Of a DNA stretch of 64,000 nucleotides, positions 23,711-32,197 are shown piece after piece; position 1 is the first letter of the stretch, and each line of letters begins with the position of its first letter. The stretch comes from Clostridium_AM tanneri. Lineage in GTDB: Bacteria; Bacillota; Clostridia; Clostridiales; Clostridiaceae. The translations under genes were made by a program, and so were the position numbers. Location of the stretch: the NCBI RefSeq assembly GCF_033659955.1, contig NZ_JARUJP010000004.1, positions 124,001-188,000 of the forward strand. Reading direction: 5' to 3'. The notes beneath the pieces are model-generated. The model was not told where the DNA came from, made no database searches, and saw only the letters and a list, made by a program, of their open reading frames with translations.

Positions 23711-25075
23711 TCAACCCCTTTGCTCAAAGTACAAAACATCTCTTAAATTTTGTACTTTATACCCATTGTTTAGTAGTCTGTAGATGAATTCGAAATCTGC
23801 TGCACCCTGCATTAAATTACTAAAACCAGCAGTTCTATGGATATGCTCATATCTTACCATTAGGGTATTAATATTAATACAACTTAATCCTTCTGAAATA
23901 TAAGAGTACTCAAGTTTATCATCATATCTTATTCTTGAGCCCCCTGGTTCACAATTTGTGCCGATAGCTCCATACATAAAATTATTCTTTAAAAAGTCTA
24001 CTTGTTTTTCTATTCTTTTAGGATGACTTATACCTTTATCATTATGAAAGGCAATGTATTCTCCCCTAGATAAATAAGCTCCCATATTGTAAGTCCAAGG
24101 CACCCCAACTTCCTTAGGAGGTTTAAAATATAATAATTCCTTAACAGCTTTTTTACCGGAAGAATTTCTATACTTTTTATACCAGTTATTTATTATTTTT
24201 TCAGAGTCATCAGTAGAGTTATCATCTACCACAATGATTTCAATGTTAGGATAAGTTTGCTCAGCTATACTATTTAGTGCCTTTAAAATAGTACTCTGAC
24301 TATTTTTGATAGGTAATACTACTGTGACGAGATTTTCAGTAACTTTCCTTTTTTGTAATACCTTTATATCTTTTTTATGCCTTAAATCACTACTCATAGA
24401 ACCGGTATGTTTTCTTACATAGTGTAGTTCTTCCTTTATATTTTCAACAACAAAATCATGATTTACAATGTTATTCACAAAAAACATATCATTACCAACA
24501 GGAATAGCTTTGAAACATCCAATAATTTCTTCTAGCATAGCAGCTCTAAACATCAAGGTACCATAAGCAACACAGTGCCTGAAATGTTTTTTATAGTTTC
24601 TTTCAATACTTTCTGGTTTAAAACTTAACCAACCACTTCCTGCCTTACTTTTGGAAATACTATCTGTAAAAGTCCTAAAGCCTGTGCCTACCATAGCTGT
24701 ATTAGGATGTTCTTCTAACAATTTAACCTGCTTTTCTATTTTTTCTGGATAGCTGACATCATCTGCATCATGGATTACAATATATTCACCTAGCGAAATT
24801 TGAAATCCAATATTGTAAGCCCAGCCGGCACCACAATTTCTTGGTAGTTTTAAATAGATAAAGTTTGAAAGTTTAGTTCCATATTTTCCATACCAAGACT
24901 TTACAAGTTCTTCTGTGTTATCCTCTGAATCATCGTCCATTACAATTAGCTCTATATTAGGATAGGTTTGGCTTTTAATGCCATCGAGAGCATCTACAAT
25001 AAATTTGCCATAGTTATAGGTAGCAATGACGATAGTCACAAGTCCTGGCTTTCTATCGTACAATTTTGTCATCAT
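23711..25075 (-). CDS. Tandem GT2-GT2 glycosyltransferase
   Basis: This 454-residue protein contains two GT2 (GT-A fold) modules. The first has VTIVIATYNYGKFIVDAL and the DxD-like VIHDADD; the second has VTVVLPIKNSQSTILKAL and AFHNDKG in place of the usual acidic DxD. The second module may therefore be a poor catalyst or use a different metal site. GGGGGG precedes the ATG pair at 25075. The gene starts divergently from the plus-strand sugar-nucleotide genes that begin at 25309, across about 230 bases that should hold both promoters. The donor sugar cannot be told. Confidence 0.85.
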   Translation of the reverse strand: MMTKLYDRKPGLVTIVIATYNYGKFIVDALDGIKSQTYPNIELIVMDDDSEDNTEELVKSWYGKYGTKLSNFIYLKLPRNCGAGWAYNIGFQISLGEYIVIHDADDVSYPEKIEKQVKLLEEHPNTAMVGTGFRTFTDSISKSKAGSGWLSFKPESIERNYKKHFRHCVAYGTLMFRAAMLEEIIGCFKAIPVGNDMFFVNNIVNHDFVVENIKEELHYVRKHTGSMSSDLRHKKDIKVLQKRKVTENLVTVVLPIKNSQSTILKALNSIAEQTYPNIEIIVVDDNSTDDSEKIINNWYKKYRNSSGKKAVKELLYFKPPKEVGVPWTYNMGAYLSRGEYIAFHNDKGISHPKRIEKQVDFLKNNFMYGAIGTNCEPGGSRIRYDDKLEYSYISEGLSCININTLMVRYEHIHRTAGFSNLMQGAADFEFIYRLLNNGYKVQNLRDVLYFEQRG

Positions 25076-25308
25076 AAGTCCCCCCTTTTTTCCAGTGTTT
25101 CTATTTATAATATATGTAAATTACTACATCCTGTGAGCAATTATAAAGCAATTTATTACCAGCCCTTGTTATAAACATAAGCTATCTCTTGATAAATCAT
25201 CAATATTATCAAAGAGTCATTACCTCTCACTATATCACTATTCATCCTGGAACCTTATCTTGTTGAACCACATATACTATATTACTAACTAATAAGCGAG
25301 GGATGAGA

Positions 25309-26319
25309 ATGTGGTTAAGCAATAAAAACATTTTAATAACTGGTGGCACTGGTACAATTGGAAAGGCACTGCTGAATAGATTACTAAACTATGATGTAAA
25401 GCATATTTATATATTCAGCAGAGATGAACAAAAACAAGAAGCAGAACTTTATAATTTAAAATATAATCCTAAGGTTAGCTTCATAATTGGAGATATAAGA
25501 AACTACCATAGCATAAATACTGCTTTAAGAGGTATAGATATAGTTTTTCATACTGCAGCTATGAAGATTGTATCCATATGTGAAAATAACCCTAAGGAAG
25601 CCTTTATTACAAATATTATCGGCACTGACAACATTATAAGGAGTTCAACATTAAATGGAGTGGAAAAGGTTGTATTTACTAGTAGTGATAAAGCAGCCAA
25701 TCCTACTACCGTAATGGGTGTTGGGAAGCTCTATAGCGAAAGACTTATGACCCATGGAAACTTTATAAATGAAAACAACACAATTTTTTCCACTGTACGT
25801 TTTGGAAATGTTCTAGGTTCAAGAGGTTGTGTTCTAGACTTATTTAAAGAACAAATAAAAAACCAAGATTATGTAACGGTTACTGACCCGGGGATGACAC
25901 GGTTTATATGCACCATTGATGATGCCGTTGATTTGATGTTAAAAGGTGCCGAAAAAGCTGTTGGTGGAGAAATATTTATAAAAAAGATGCCAAGTATCCG
26001 CATAGAAGACTTAGCTGAAGCTTTAATCAATTATTTAGCACCAGCTTTCTTTAAAGACCCCAAAAGTATAAAAGTACAGTTTATTGGAAAACAACCTTCT
26101 GAAAAATTATTTGAGGAACTAATCACAACTCATGAGGCAGAAAGATCCTTAGAGTTTGATGATTATTATTGCATACTTCCTACTATTTTAAAAGGTAGCA
26201 AGAATATATATCCTATAAAAAACTGCAAAGCAGTATCTGGCGAAATATCATCCCATACTAATAGACTTCTTACAAAGGAGGAAATTATAAATTTTCTTCT
26301 AGCTAATAAATTACTATGA
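25309..26319 (+). CDS. Extended SDR sugar-nucleotide 4,6-dehydratase (PseB/CapD-like)
   Basis: This 336-residue enzyme has the NAD(P)-binding ITGGTGTIGKALL, then DIRNYHSI, HTAAMKIV and FTSSDKAANPTTVMGVGK. The Met in place of the catalytic Tyr and the following Lys match the inverting UDP-GlcNAc 4,6-dehydratases rather than the epimerases. It would make a 4-keto-6-deoxy sugar nucleotide for the glycan locus. The ATG at 25309 is chosen over the one at 25303 because GAGGGA directly abuts the earlier codon. It is the first plus-strand gene of the locus. Confidence 0.83.
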   Translation: MWLSNKNILITGGTGTIGKALLNRLLNYDVKHIYIFSRDEQKQEAELYNLKYNPKVSFIIGDIRNYHSINTALRGIDIVFHTAAMKIVSICENNPKEAFITNIIGTDNIIRSSTLNGVEKVVFTSSDKAANPTTVMGVGKLYSERLMTHGNFINENNTIFSTVRFGNVLGSRGCVLDLFKEQIKNQDYVTVTDPGMTRFICTIDDAVDLMLKGAEKAVGGEIFIKKMPSIRIEDLAEALINYLAPAFFKDPKSIKVQFIGKQPSEKLFEELITTHEAERSLEFDDYYCILPTILKGSKNIYPIKNCKAVSGEISSHTNRLLTKEEIINFLLANKLL

Positions 26320-26363
26320 TGGTCAATAACAGAATTTTTACAGTATAGAGGAGGAAGTGAGAT

Positions 26364-27317
26364 ATGAATATATTAGTAACTGGTGGTACAGGCTTTATTG
26401 GAAGATGGGTAGTAAAAAGACTTATAGAGGATAATCATAATGTCTGGATACTAGATAATCTTTCAAATAGTTCAATGGATAATATAAAAGAGTTTCAGGT
26501 TAACTATCCTAAAATCTTTTTTATAAAGGGCAGTATAACAAATCTCCCCCTTTTAGAAACTCTTTTTACAAATAAATTTGATATTTGCTATCACTTAGCA
26601 GCTTCAATCAATGTTCAAGATAGTATTGACAATCCTAAAACTACTTTTGAAAATGATGTGATAGGAACCTTCAATCTTCTGGAGCAGTGTAGGCATAGTA
26701 ATACAAAATTTGTTTATATGAGCACCTGCATGGTTTATAGTAGAGCTTTAGATGAAGAAGGAATTTCGGAAAATCATAGTACCTGTCCTACATCCCCTTA
26801 TGCTGCTGCTAAATTGGCAGGTGAACAACTAGCTTTATCTTTTTATTATGCTTACGGTCTTCCTGTGACTATTCTTCGCCCCTTCAACACCTATGGTCCT
26901 TACCAAAAGCAGAATAGCGAAGGTGGAGTTATTTCTATTTTTATAAATAAAAAACTTATGAACAAGCCACTAAAAGTCTACGGTAGCGGAAAACAAACTA
27001 GAGACTTTTTATATGTTACCGATTGTGCAAACTTTGTAGTTGCTGCAGGATACAGTAGCCGCACAGAGGGAAAAGTGTTGAATGCAGGCAGTGGTAGCGA
27101 TATATCTATTACCGACTTAGCTAAAATGATTGCCGGTGAAGATGGAAGTATTAAATATATACCTCATATTCACCCTCAAAGTGAGATAAAAAAATTACTA
27201 TGCAATTCAAAACTAGCTGAAAAAACACTTTGCTGGAAACCAGAGGTTTCTCTGGCTGAAGGTATAACTAAAACAGAAGAATTTTTAAAAAACAAACTAT
27301 TATTGGAGGGGATATAG
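26364..27317 (+). CDS. NAD-dependent sugar-nucleotide epimerase/dehydratase
   Basis: This 317-residue extended SDR has VTGGTGFIGRWVV at the N terminus, YHLAASINVQDS, the catalytic SPYAAAKLAGEQ (Tyr and Lys present) and the substrate-side RPFNTYGPYQ and DFLYVTDCA motifs. It resembles UDP-glucose 4-epimerase and dTDP-glucose dehydratase relatives; the exact sugar cannot be assigned. AGGAGG precedes the ATG at 26364. Its stop abuts the next gene directly, so 26364-28733 is a coupled pair. Confidence 0.87.
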   Translation: MNILVTGGTGFIGRWVVKRLIEDNHNVWILDNLSNSSMDNIKEFQVNYPKIFFIKGSITNLPLLETLFTNKFDICYHLAASINVQDSIDNPKTTFENDVIGTFNLLEQCRHSNTKFVYMSTCMVYSRALDEEGISENHSTCPTSPYAAAKLAGEQLALSFYYAYGLPVTILRPFNTYGPYQKQNSEGGVISIFINKKLMNKPLKVYGSGKQTRDFLYVTDCANFVVAAGYSSRTEGKVLNAGSGSDISITDLAKMIAGEDGSIKYIPHIHPQSEIKKLLCNSKLAEKTLCWKPEVSLAEGITKTEEFLKNKLLLEGI

Positions 27318-28733
27318 ATGAAATCTTCCTTTCGTATTGTACTAATGGGTGATTGCAGTAAGCATACTATAGCCTTTAACTCCGAAATGCTTCACAACCT
27401 CCTCTCTAATATTAAAAAGTTATCTCCTCAACCAGATTTTATATTTTTTTTAGGAGACATGGTTTATGGTGGTTCCAATGTCAGTGAACAATTAGATAAG
27501 TGGAAACAATTTGTAAATAATTATTATCCAATTAATATGTTTTATACTCTTTTAGGAAACCATGAAAACAATGAAACTGCCTTTAGTAACGCTTTTTCCC
27601 ATCTCCCAAATGAGCAATTAGAAAAATATCAAAGAACTGTATACTATTTTGATCATTTAAATACCCGTTTTATTTTTCTAAACTCCAACCGCTGGGGTAA
27701 GGGAGGAGGTTATGCTCTTGATCCAAAACAATTAACTTGGTTAGAAAACACTTTAGAAAGCAGCACTAGAAAATATAATTTTGTTATGTTTCACCTACCA
27801 GCTTTCCCTACAGGACATCATTATAGCGAAAGCCTAGATAGTAGTAAATGCGAACGAGATGCGCTCTGGTCAATTATTGATCGGTACAATGTAACAGCAG
27901 TTTTTGTAGGCCATGAGCACAACTACTGCAGACGTATTATTGATAAGTCTTTTAATACCAAAGGACTTATTATAAAAAACCCTATTTATCATATTACCAC
28001 TGGTGGAGCAGGTTCTTCACTAAATGGACATATAAAAGATATAAAAAATGTTGTAGTTGGTCCATTAGCGATTTATCACTATGTTGTTTTAGACATCACG
28101 AGCCAAGGAGTTACTCTACATGCCTACGATAATAATACTACTCTTATAGATAGCTGTAGCCTTACATCCTTTAGCAATAAGATTAAAGATAACAATGTTT
28201 CTGATATTTTAATTCCTCTTAGTTCAACTTGGAGATACTTAGACAACGGCTCCAACCAAGGAACCCAGTGGAAGGAACTGAATTTTGATGACTCTAAATG
28301 GTCTTCTGGTTTGGCAGAATTTGGATATGGTGATGGTGGTGAAGCTACTGTTGTAAGTTACGGACCTAATGTTTACAAAAAATATATTACAACCTATTTT
28401 AGAAAGCATTTTACTATAGATGTGCCATCTCAGTATAGTGATTTAACTCTTCGAATTCAGCGAGATGATGGAGCAGTTGTATATTTGAATGGAACAGAAA
28501 TATATAGAACTAATATGCCTTCTGGTAAAATTCATTATAATACTTTAGCAGTAAAAGCTTTGAGTGGCGCAGATGAAACTTCTTACCAAAAGGTTACAAT
28601 AAGCACAAGTCTTCTTAGAAAGGGTGATAATGTAATAGCAGTTGAAATCCATCAAGCCAGTGCATCTAGTTCTGATATAAGCTTTAATTTTCAGCTTTTA
28701 GGTCACAAGGAAAATATAAAAATGGAGAATTGA
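27318..28733 (+). CDS. Calcineurin-like metallophosphoesterase with a C-terminal beta-sandwich domain
   Basis: This 471-residue protein has the full set of metallophosphoesterase motifs: MGDCS, GDMVYGG, GNHENN, FHLPAF and GHEHNY, in about residues 1-260. Residues about 300-470 are a jelly-roll type domain of the kind found in exported enzymes (WRYLDNGSNQGTQW, FGYGDGGEATVVSYG). No signal peptide is visible, although the C-terminal module is typical of secreted proteins. TTGGAGGGG precedes the ATG at 27318. It may release phosphate from a glycan or lipid intermediate in this locus. A terminator follows directly. Confidence 0.8.
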   Translation: MKSSFRIVLMGDCSKHTIAFNSEMLHNLLSNIKKLSPQPDFIFFLGDMVYGGSNVSEQLDKWKQFVNNYYPINMFYTLLGNHENNETAFSNAFSHLPNEQLEKYQRTVYYFDHLNTRFIFLNSNRWGKGGGYALDPKQLTWLENTLESSTRKYNFVMFHLPAFPTGHHYSESLDSSKCERDALWSIIDRYNVTAVFVGHEHNYCRRIIDKSFNTKGLIIKNPIYHITTGGAGSSLNGHIKDIKNVVVGPLAIYHYVVLDITSQGVTLHAYDNNTTLIDSCSLTSFSNKIKDNNVSDILIPLSSTWRYLDNGSNQGTQWKELNFDDSKWSSGLAEFGYGDGGEATVVSYGPNVYKKYITTYFRKHFTIDVPSQYSDLTLRIQRDDGAVVYLNGTEIYRTNMPSGKIHYNTLAVKALSGADETSYQKVTISTSLLRKGDNVIAVEIHQASASSSDISFNFQLLGHKENIKMEN

Positions 28734-28750
28734 TTTTTTTTCAATTCTCC
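28724..28750. terminator. Bidirectional terminator between convergent genes
   Basis: GGAGAATTGA (28724-28733, overlapping the stop codon) pairs with TCAATTCTCC (28741-28750) over a loop made of T residues. A short run TTTGG then TTTTT follows. It separates the plus-strand phosphoesterase from the minus-strand deacetylase. Confidence 0.7.
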
Positions 28751-28761
28751 TTTGGTTTTTA

Positions 28762-29445
28762 CTATGGAATAATTTTTCGAACTAATTCGAAGGCTTCTGC
28801 ATAGTTACAGCCTATAACTGTACCCCACCTTCTTGCAGCAGTTTCCAACCCTTCTATGGAGCGGGGATGAGGGAATTGCCTCAATTCAGATTTATAGCAT
28901 TTTATTGCTTGAAGCTTATCTTTTAAGGTAGTTTCTATATTTACAAAATAGTTAGGAACAAATTTATCTTTGTCTATAAAGCTCCACTCTGTGGCAGAAA
29001 AGGTTTCAAAGCAATATAATTCTTTCACTGGGCAGTTAACCATAGGCCTTGATGCCGTTTGAACTGCTTGAAAAGTTCTCTGGTGATCAATATTTAAATC
29101 CCCATAATGATGAGTAAATATAATAGATGGCTTTAAGAGAACTATATATTTTTCTATAGCTTTTACTATTTCTAAAAGGGTGTCTTTATCAAAGCTATTA
29201 TCAACAAACTGACAGAAAAATAGTTCCTTATACCCAATAATTTTAGCTGCAGCTTGGCTTTGCTTAAGCCTATTTTTAATCTCTTCTAATACTACTTCCG
29301 TTAAGTTACCATGCCTAGAAGTAGTGCCATCAGATAAAATCAATGAATAGGCTTCATTGCCTTCATCTATAAGACGCTTAATAGTTCCACCACAGCCTAA
29401 AATCTCATCATCAGGATGAGCTGCAATGACTAATATCTTTTCCAT
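28762..29445 (-). CDS. PIG-L/LmbE-family deacetylase
   Basis: This 227-residue enzyme has the zinc motif AHPDDEILGCGG near the N terminus and the later HHYGDLNIDHQ. PIG-L enzymes remove acetyl groups from N-acetyl sugars such as GlcNAc in glycolipids or bacillithiol/mycothiol precursors. Given the neighbours, a sugar of the surface glycan is the likely substrate. AGGAGG precedes the ATG at 29445. It is the only minus-strand gene inside the plus-strand part of the locus. Confidence 0.88.
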   Translation of the reverse strand: MEKILVIAAHPDDEILGCGGTIKRLIDEGNEAYSLILSDGTTSRHGNLTEVVLEEIKNRLKQSQAAAKIIGYKELFFCQFVDNSFDKDTLLEIVKAIEKYIVLLKPSIIFTHHYGDLNIDHQRTFQAVQTASRPMVNCPVKELYCFETFSATEWSFIDKDKFVPNYFVNIETTLKDKLQAIKCYKSELRQFPHPRSIEGLETAARRWGTVIGCNYAEAFELVRKIIP

Positions 29446-29594
29446 ATAAAGTCCTCCTAATATAAGATATAAGTCTAAGTAATATTAATATCTATAACAT
29501 TAAGCTATGCAAAGTTAATTTATTAAGTTACATATAACAATAATATATCGCATATTTATATATAGGACTATTCATCATAAAGGAAGGATTTATC

Positions 29595-30563
29595 ATGAAA
29601 CAATATAAGGCTTTAGTTACTTCTATTGGAGGTGATTTAGGTCAGGCAGTTTGTAAAGCTCTCTGTCGTTCTAACTACAATATAAAGATCTTTGGAACTG
29701 ACTGTAGAAACTACGAGCCTCATCCTCTATTTTGTAACCTTTTTCAAACCATACCTAAAGCAAAGGATTCAACCTATCCCGAATTTATAAATAGATTTAT
29801 TACTGAAAATTCAATAGACTTGGTTTATATTTGCAGCGAGCAGGAGCTCTTATATATTTCTGATCATTTCTTGGAGATTGATGAGGAGATTCGCCCTCGT
29901 ATTGTTATGCCTTCACCTGGGATAATTAATATATGCAGAGATAAATTAAAAACAGTTCAGTTTTTGAAAAATAACCATTTTCCTTATCCTCATTCAATCC
30001 TATATAACAGTTCAGTATCTGTTGATATGTTGCTGAAAGATTTCAATTATCCCTTTATAGTAAAGAAGCTTTCTAGTAGTGGCTCAAAGGATTTTTATAT
30101 GGTTAGAGATATTTTAGACTTTAAATCTATAAAAAATCTAGACAGCAGTTATATGCTTCAAGAGTATATTACTGGACTTGAATATACCAACGGAGTTTAT
30201 AGAGATCCTTTTAACAATGAAACATACGTAATTACCCTTGAAAGGACTTTGAAGGATGGGGTAAGCAGTGAAGTTAAAGTTGTTTTCGACAAAGATATAG
30301 AAGAATTGTGTAAATCAGTAGCAAGAATTCTAAATTTATCCGGTTCTATTAATATTCAGTTGCGAAAACAAAAGGATAGTGCTCCTGTAATCTTCGAAAT
30401 TAATCCGAGATATTCTAGTACTGCTTTTATAAGGTCAAACTTTGGTTTCAATGATGTAATATATGCCTTTGAAAATGTTATCCTTAAAAAGGCTATTGAT
30501 AAACCTAATATAAAATCTGGTAAGGCATTCCGTTATTTAGAGGAATACTATAAATTTGATTAA
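29595..30563 (+). CDS. ATP-grasp enzyme of the surface-glycan locus
   Basis: This 322-residue protein opens with a Rossmann-like segment (LVTSIGGDLGQAVCKAL) and then has the ATP-grasp core: YPFIVKKLSSSGSKD binds ATP, MLQEYITGLEYTNGVY follows, and INIQLRK with VIFEINPRYS carry the metal ligands. Such stand-alone ATP-grasp enzymes join an acid to an amine, as in carbamoyl-phosphate-synthase-like proteins. Here it may attach an amino acid or similar group to a sugar. AAGGAAGG precedes the ATG at 29595. It begins an apparent four-gene plus-strand unit ending at 32084. Confidence 0.83.
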   Translation: MKQYKALVTSIGGDLGQAVCKALCRSNYNIKIFGTDCRNYEPHPLFCNLFQTIPKAKDSTYPEFINRFITENSIDLVYICSEQELLYISDHFLEIDEEIRPRIVMPSPGIINICRDKLKTVQFLKNNHFPYPHSILYNSSVSVDMLLKDFNYPFIVKKLSSSGSKDFYMVRDILDFKSIKNLDSSYMLQEYITGLEYTNGVYRDPFNNETYVITLERTLKDGVSSEVKVVFDKDIEELCKSVARILNLSGSINIQLRKQKDSAPVIFEINPRYSSTAFIRSNFGFNDVIYAFENVILKKAIDKPNIKSGKAFRYLEEYYKFD

Positions 30564-30575
30564 GAGGTGTAAAGT

Positions 30576-30974
30576 ATGGATTATCAAATAAACCGATTTG
30601 TTATCGAAATTCCCGACAGTGATGAAAAAACAAGTACAGACCAATTAGATATGGATTTTTTTCTGCAAAAGGATTATAGAAAAGTTATACTAGGTACAGT
30701 TCGTTTTCCAGATGGTGAACCAGCACCTTGCTCTGTAGTAAAAATCTTTAAATTAAAACACCCTCACTGTGATGCTGAAATCACATCAGAGCTTGAGCCT
30801 ATTGGCCATGCAATAACTGATGATAATGGTCAATTTCTTTTAGGACCTTTATATCCCGGTGATAAAATAGTATTAAAAATACTGTATCTAAATGGTCTAG
30901 TATATGAGCCTTCCTCTAAATCTGTGAAAAGTACCTGTGAACCAATGGATACTGAGTATGAGGAAGAAGAATAA
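30576..30974 (+). CDS. Small protein with a carboxypeptidase-regulatory-like beta domain
   Basis: The product has 132 residues, no signal peptide and no membrane segment. The centre has the pattern of a transthyretin-like or carboxypeptidase-regulatory-like fold: VILGTVRFPDGEPAPCSVVK, then HAITDDNGQFLLGPLYPGDK. The C terminus is strongly acidic (EYEEEE). Such domains are usually outside cells, so its apparent cytoplasmic location is odd; it may be carried on the spore or cell surface by another route. AGAGGTG precedes the ATG at 30576, 12 bases after the ATP-grasp gene. Function unknown. Confidence 0.7.
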   Translation: MDYQINRFVIEIPDSDEKTSTDQLDMDFFLQKDYRKVILGTVRFPDGEPAPCSVVKIFKLKHPHCDAEITSELEPIGHAITDDNGQFLLGPLYPGDKIVLKILYLNGLVYEPSSKSVKSTCEPMDTEYEEEE

Positions 30975-30977
30975 TTC

Positions 30978-31871
30978 ATGGGTGACCTAGGAAAAAGAGA
31001 TTCAGCTATTATAATTCCATGTAAAAATGAAGGAATCTATCTTAAGCAAACTATAGACTTTATGTTAAAAACTGAAGCTAAAAAGCTATCAGATATTTTT
31101 GTTATAGATGACAATTCTAACGATAGCTGTTGTGAATTTTTAAAGAGTGCTTCTAAACGTTATCCTAACGTATCGCTAATTCAAACAAAGGGAATAGGTC
31201 CATCACAGGCTAGAAACTTAGGAGCAGCTCTAGCATCTGATGCGAGATTTCTAATCTTTTGTGATGCACATCTCACTATGAGGGAAGGCTGGCTTAATAC
31301 TATGCTAGAAGCTTTTAATAATAGGGAAGTTAGCGTAATTTGTCCAGGTATTGGACATTTTCACCCTAACAGTGCTGTAGGCTATGGTCAAAACTGGAAT
31401 GAAAATCTAGAAACCTATTGGCTGGAGAGGCCTAACAGTATAGGAGAAATCCCATTGGCTCCTGGTGCCTGTATGATTATTAAAAGAGATGTATTTCATG
31501 CTGTAGGAGGTTTTGATCCCTTATTTACTAGCTGGGGTTATGAGGATGTGGAATTATCACTTAAACTCTGGCTTTTTGGATATAAAATTTTCGTACACCC
31601 TGCTGTTAAGGTTGGTCATAAATTTAGAAAAGTTCAGCCTTATAATGTAAATATAGTAGATTTTCATTATAATAAGTTAAGAATAGCCATTATCCATTTT
31701 AATAAGGCTAGGGTTAAAAAATTAATAAAATTAATGAATGATTATCCTCATTTTGAAAAAATAATAGAAAAAATAAAGATAAGTAATAGTCATGAACATC
31801 GCAAAAACTATTTTAGGCGACGTATATATGATGACAACTGGTTTTTCAATAAATTTAACATACCCTTTTAA
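30978..31871 (+). CDS. GT2-family glycosyltransferase (GalNAc-transferase-like)
   Basis: This 297-residue GT-A enzyme has AIIIPCKNEGIYLKQTI at the N terminus, the metal-binding DAH triad in FCDAHLTM and the late motif GGFDPLFTSWGYEDVELSLK. The DxH triad and WGYED acceptor-site motif resemble the animal polypeptide GalNAc transferase fold (GT27-like members of the GT2 clan). It starts three bases after the previous stop, so it is translated with the small protein above. The sugar and acceptor are unknown; a protein acceptor is possible. Confidence 0.87.
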   Translation: MGDLGKRDSAIIIPCKNEGIYLKQTIDFMLKTEAKKLSDIFVIDDNSNDSCCEFLKSASKRYPNVSLIQTKGIGPSQARNLGAALASDARFLIFCDAHLTMREGWLNTMLEAFNNREVSVICPGIGHFHPNSAVGYGQNWNENLETYWLERPNSIGEIPLAPGACMIIKRDVFHAVGGFDPLFTSWGYEDVELSLKLWLFGYKIFVHPAVKVGHKFRKVQPYNVNIVDFHYNKLRIAIIHFNKARVKKLIKLMNDYPHFEKIIEKIKISNSHEHRKNYFRRRIYDDNWFFNKFNIPF

Positions 31872-31895
31872 CATTAATATATAGAGGTGATCTAC

Positions 31896-32084
31896 TTGAA
31901 ACATTCACTAGAGGATATTAATAATAAAAAAAATTTGAAAGTTTCCGTTGAAGCAGTTATAGAGAAGATGTATAAATTAAATGGTACTGAAAGACAGGAA
32001 ATTGATTGTAATCAGTTAGTATTAGAGGAAGAAGCCCCTAACTTAATAGAGTTAGATATTATTATAAGCCCACCGCAACACTAG
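31896..32084 (+). CDS. Small unknown protein at the end of the glycan locus
   Basis: The product has 62 residues if translation starts at the TTG at 31896, which is five bases after GAGGTGA. An in-frame GTG at 31887 lies within that site and is unlikely. The protein is acidic and helical, with CNQLVLEEEAPNLIELDI near the C terminus and no membrane segment. It was not recognised. It is 24 bases after the glycosyltransferase gene and probably belongs to the same transcript. Confidence 0.6.
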   Translation: MKHSLEDINNKKNLKVSVEAVIEKMYKLNGTERQEIDCNQLVLEEEAPNLIELDIIISPPQH

Positions 32085-32111
32085 CATTGATCAAATACTT
32101 TACTATTGATG

Positions 32112-32170
32112 ATAAATTTAAATTAATTCCTAGCTTAAGATAAGTGGGCGAGGGATTAATTTAAATTTAT
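32112..32170. repeat. 20-bp inverted repeat ahead of the AEC carrier gene
   Basis: 32112-32131 pairs with 32151-32170 with one G-T wobble, across a 19-nt loop rich in G (TAAGTGGGCG). No T run follows, so a simple terminator is unlikely on the plus strand. It sits 28 bases upstream of the next start codon and could be a regulatory RNA hairpin or a protein-binding site. Confidence 0.6.
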
Positions 32171-32197
32171 ATAAAGAATTTCCTAAGGAGGGTGTCT

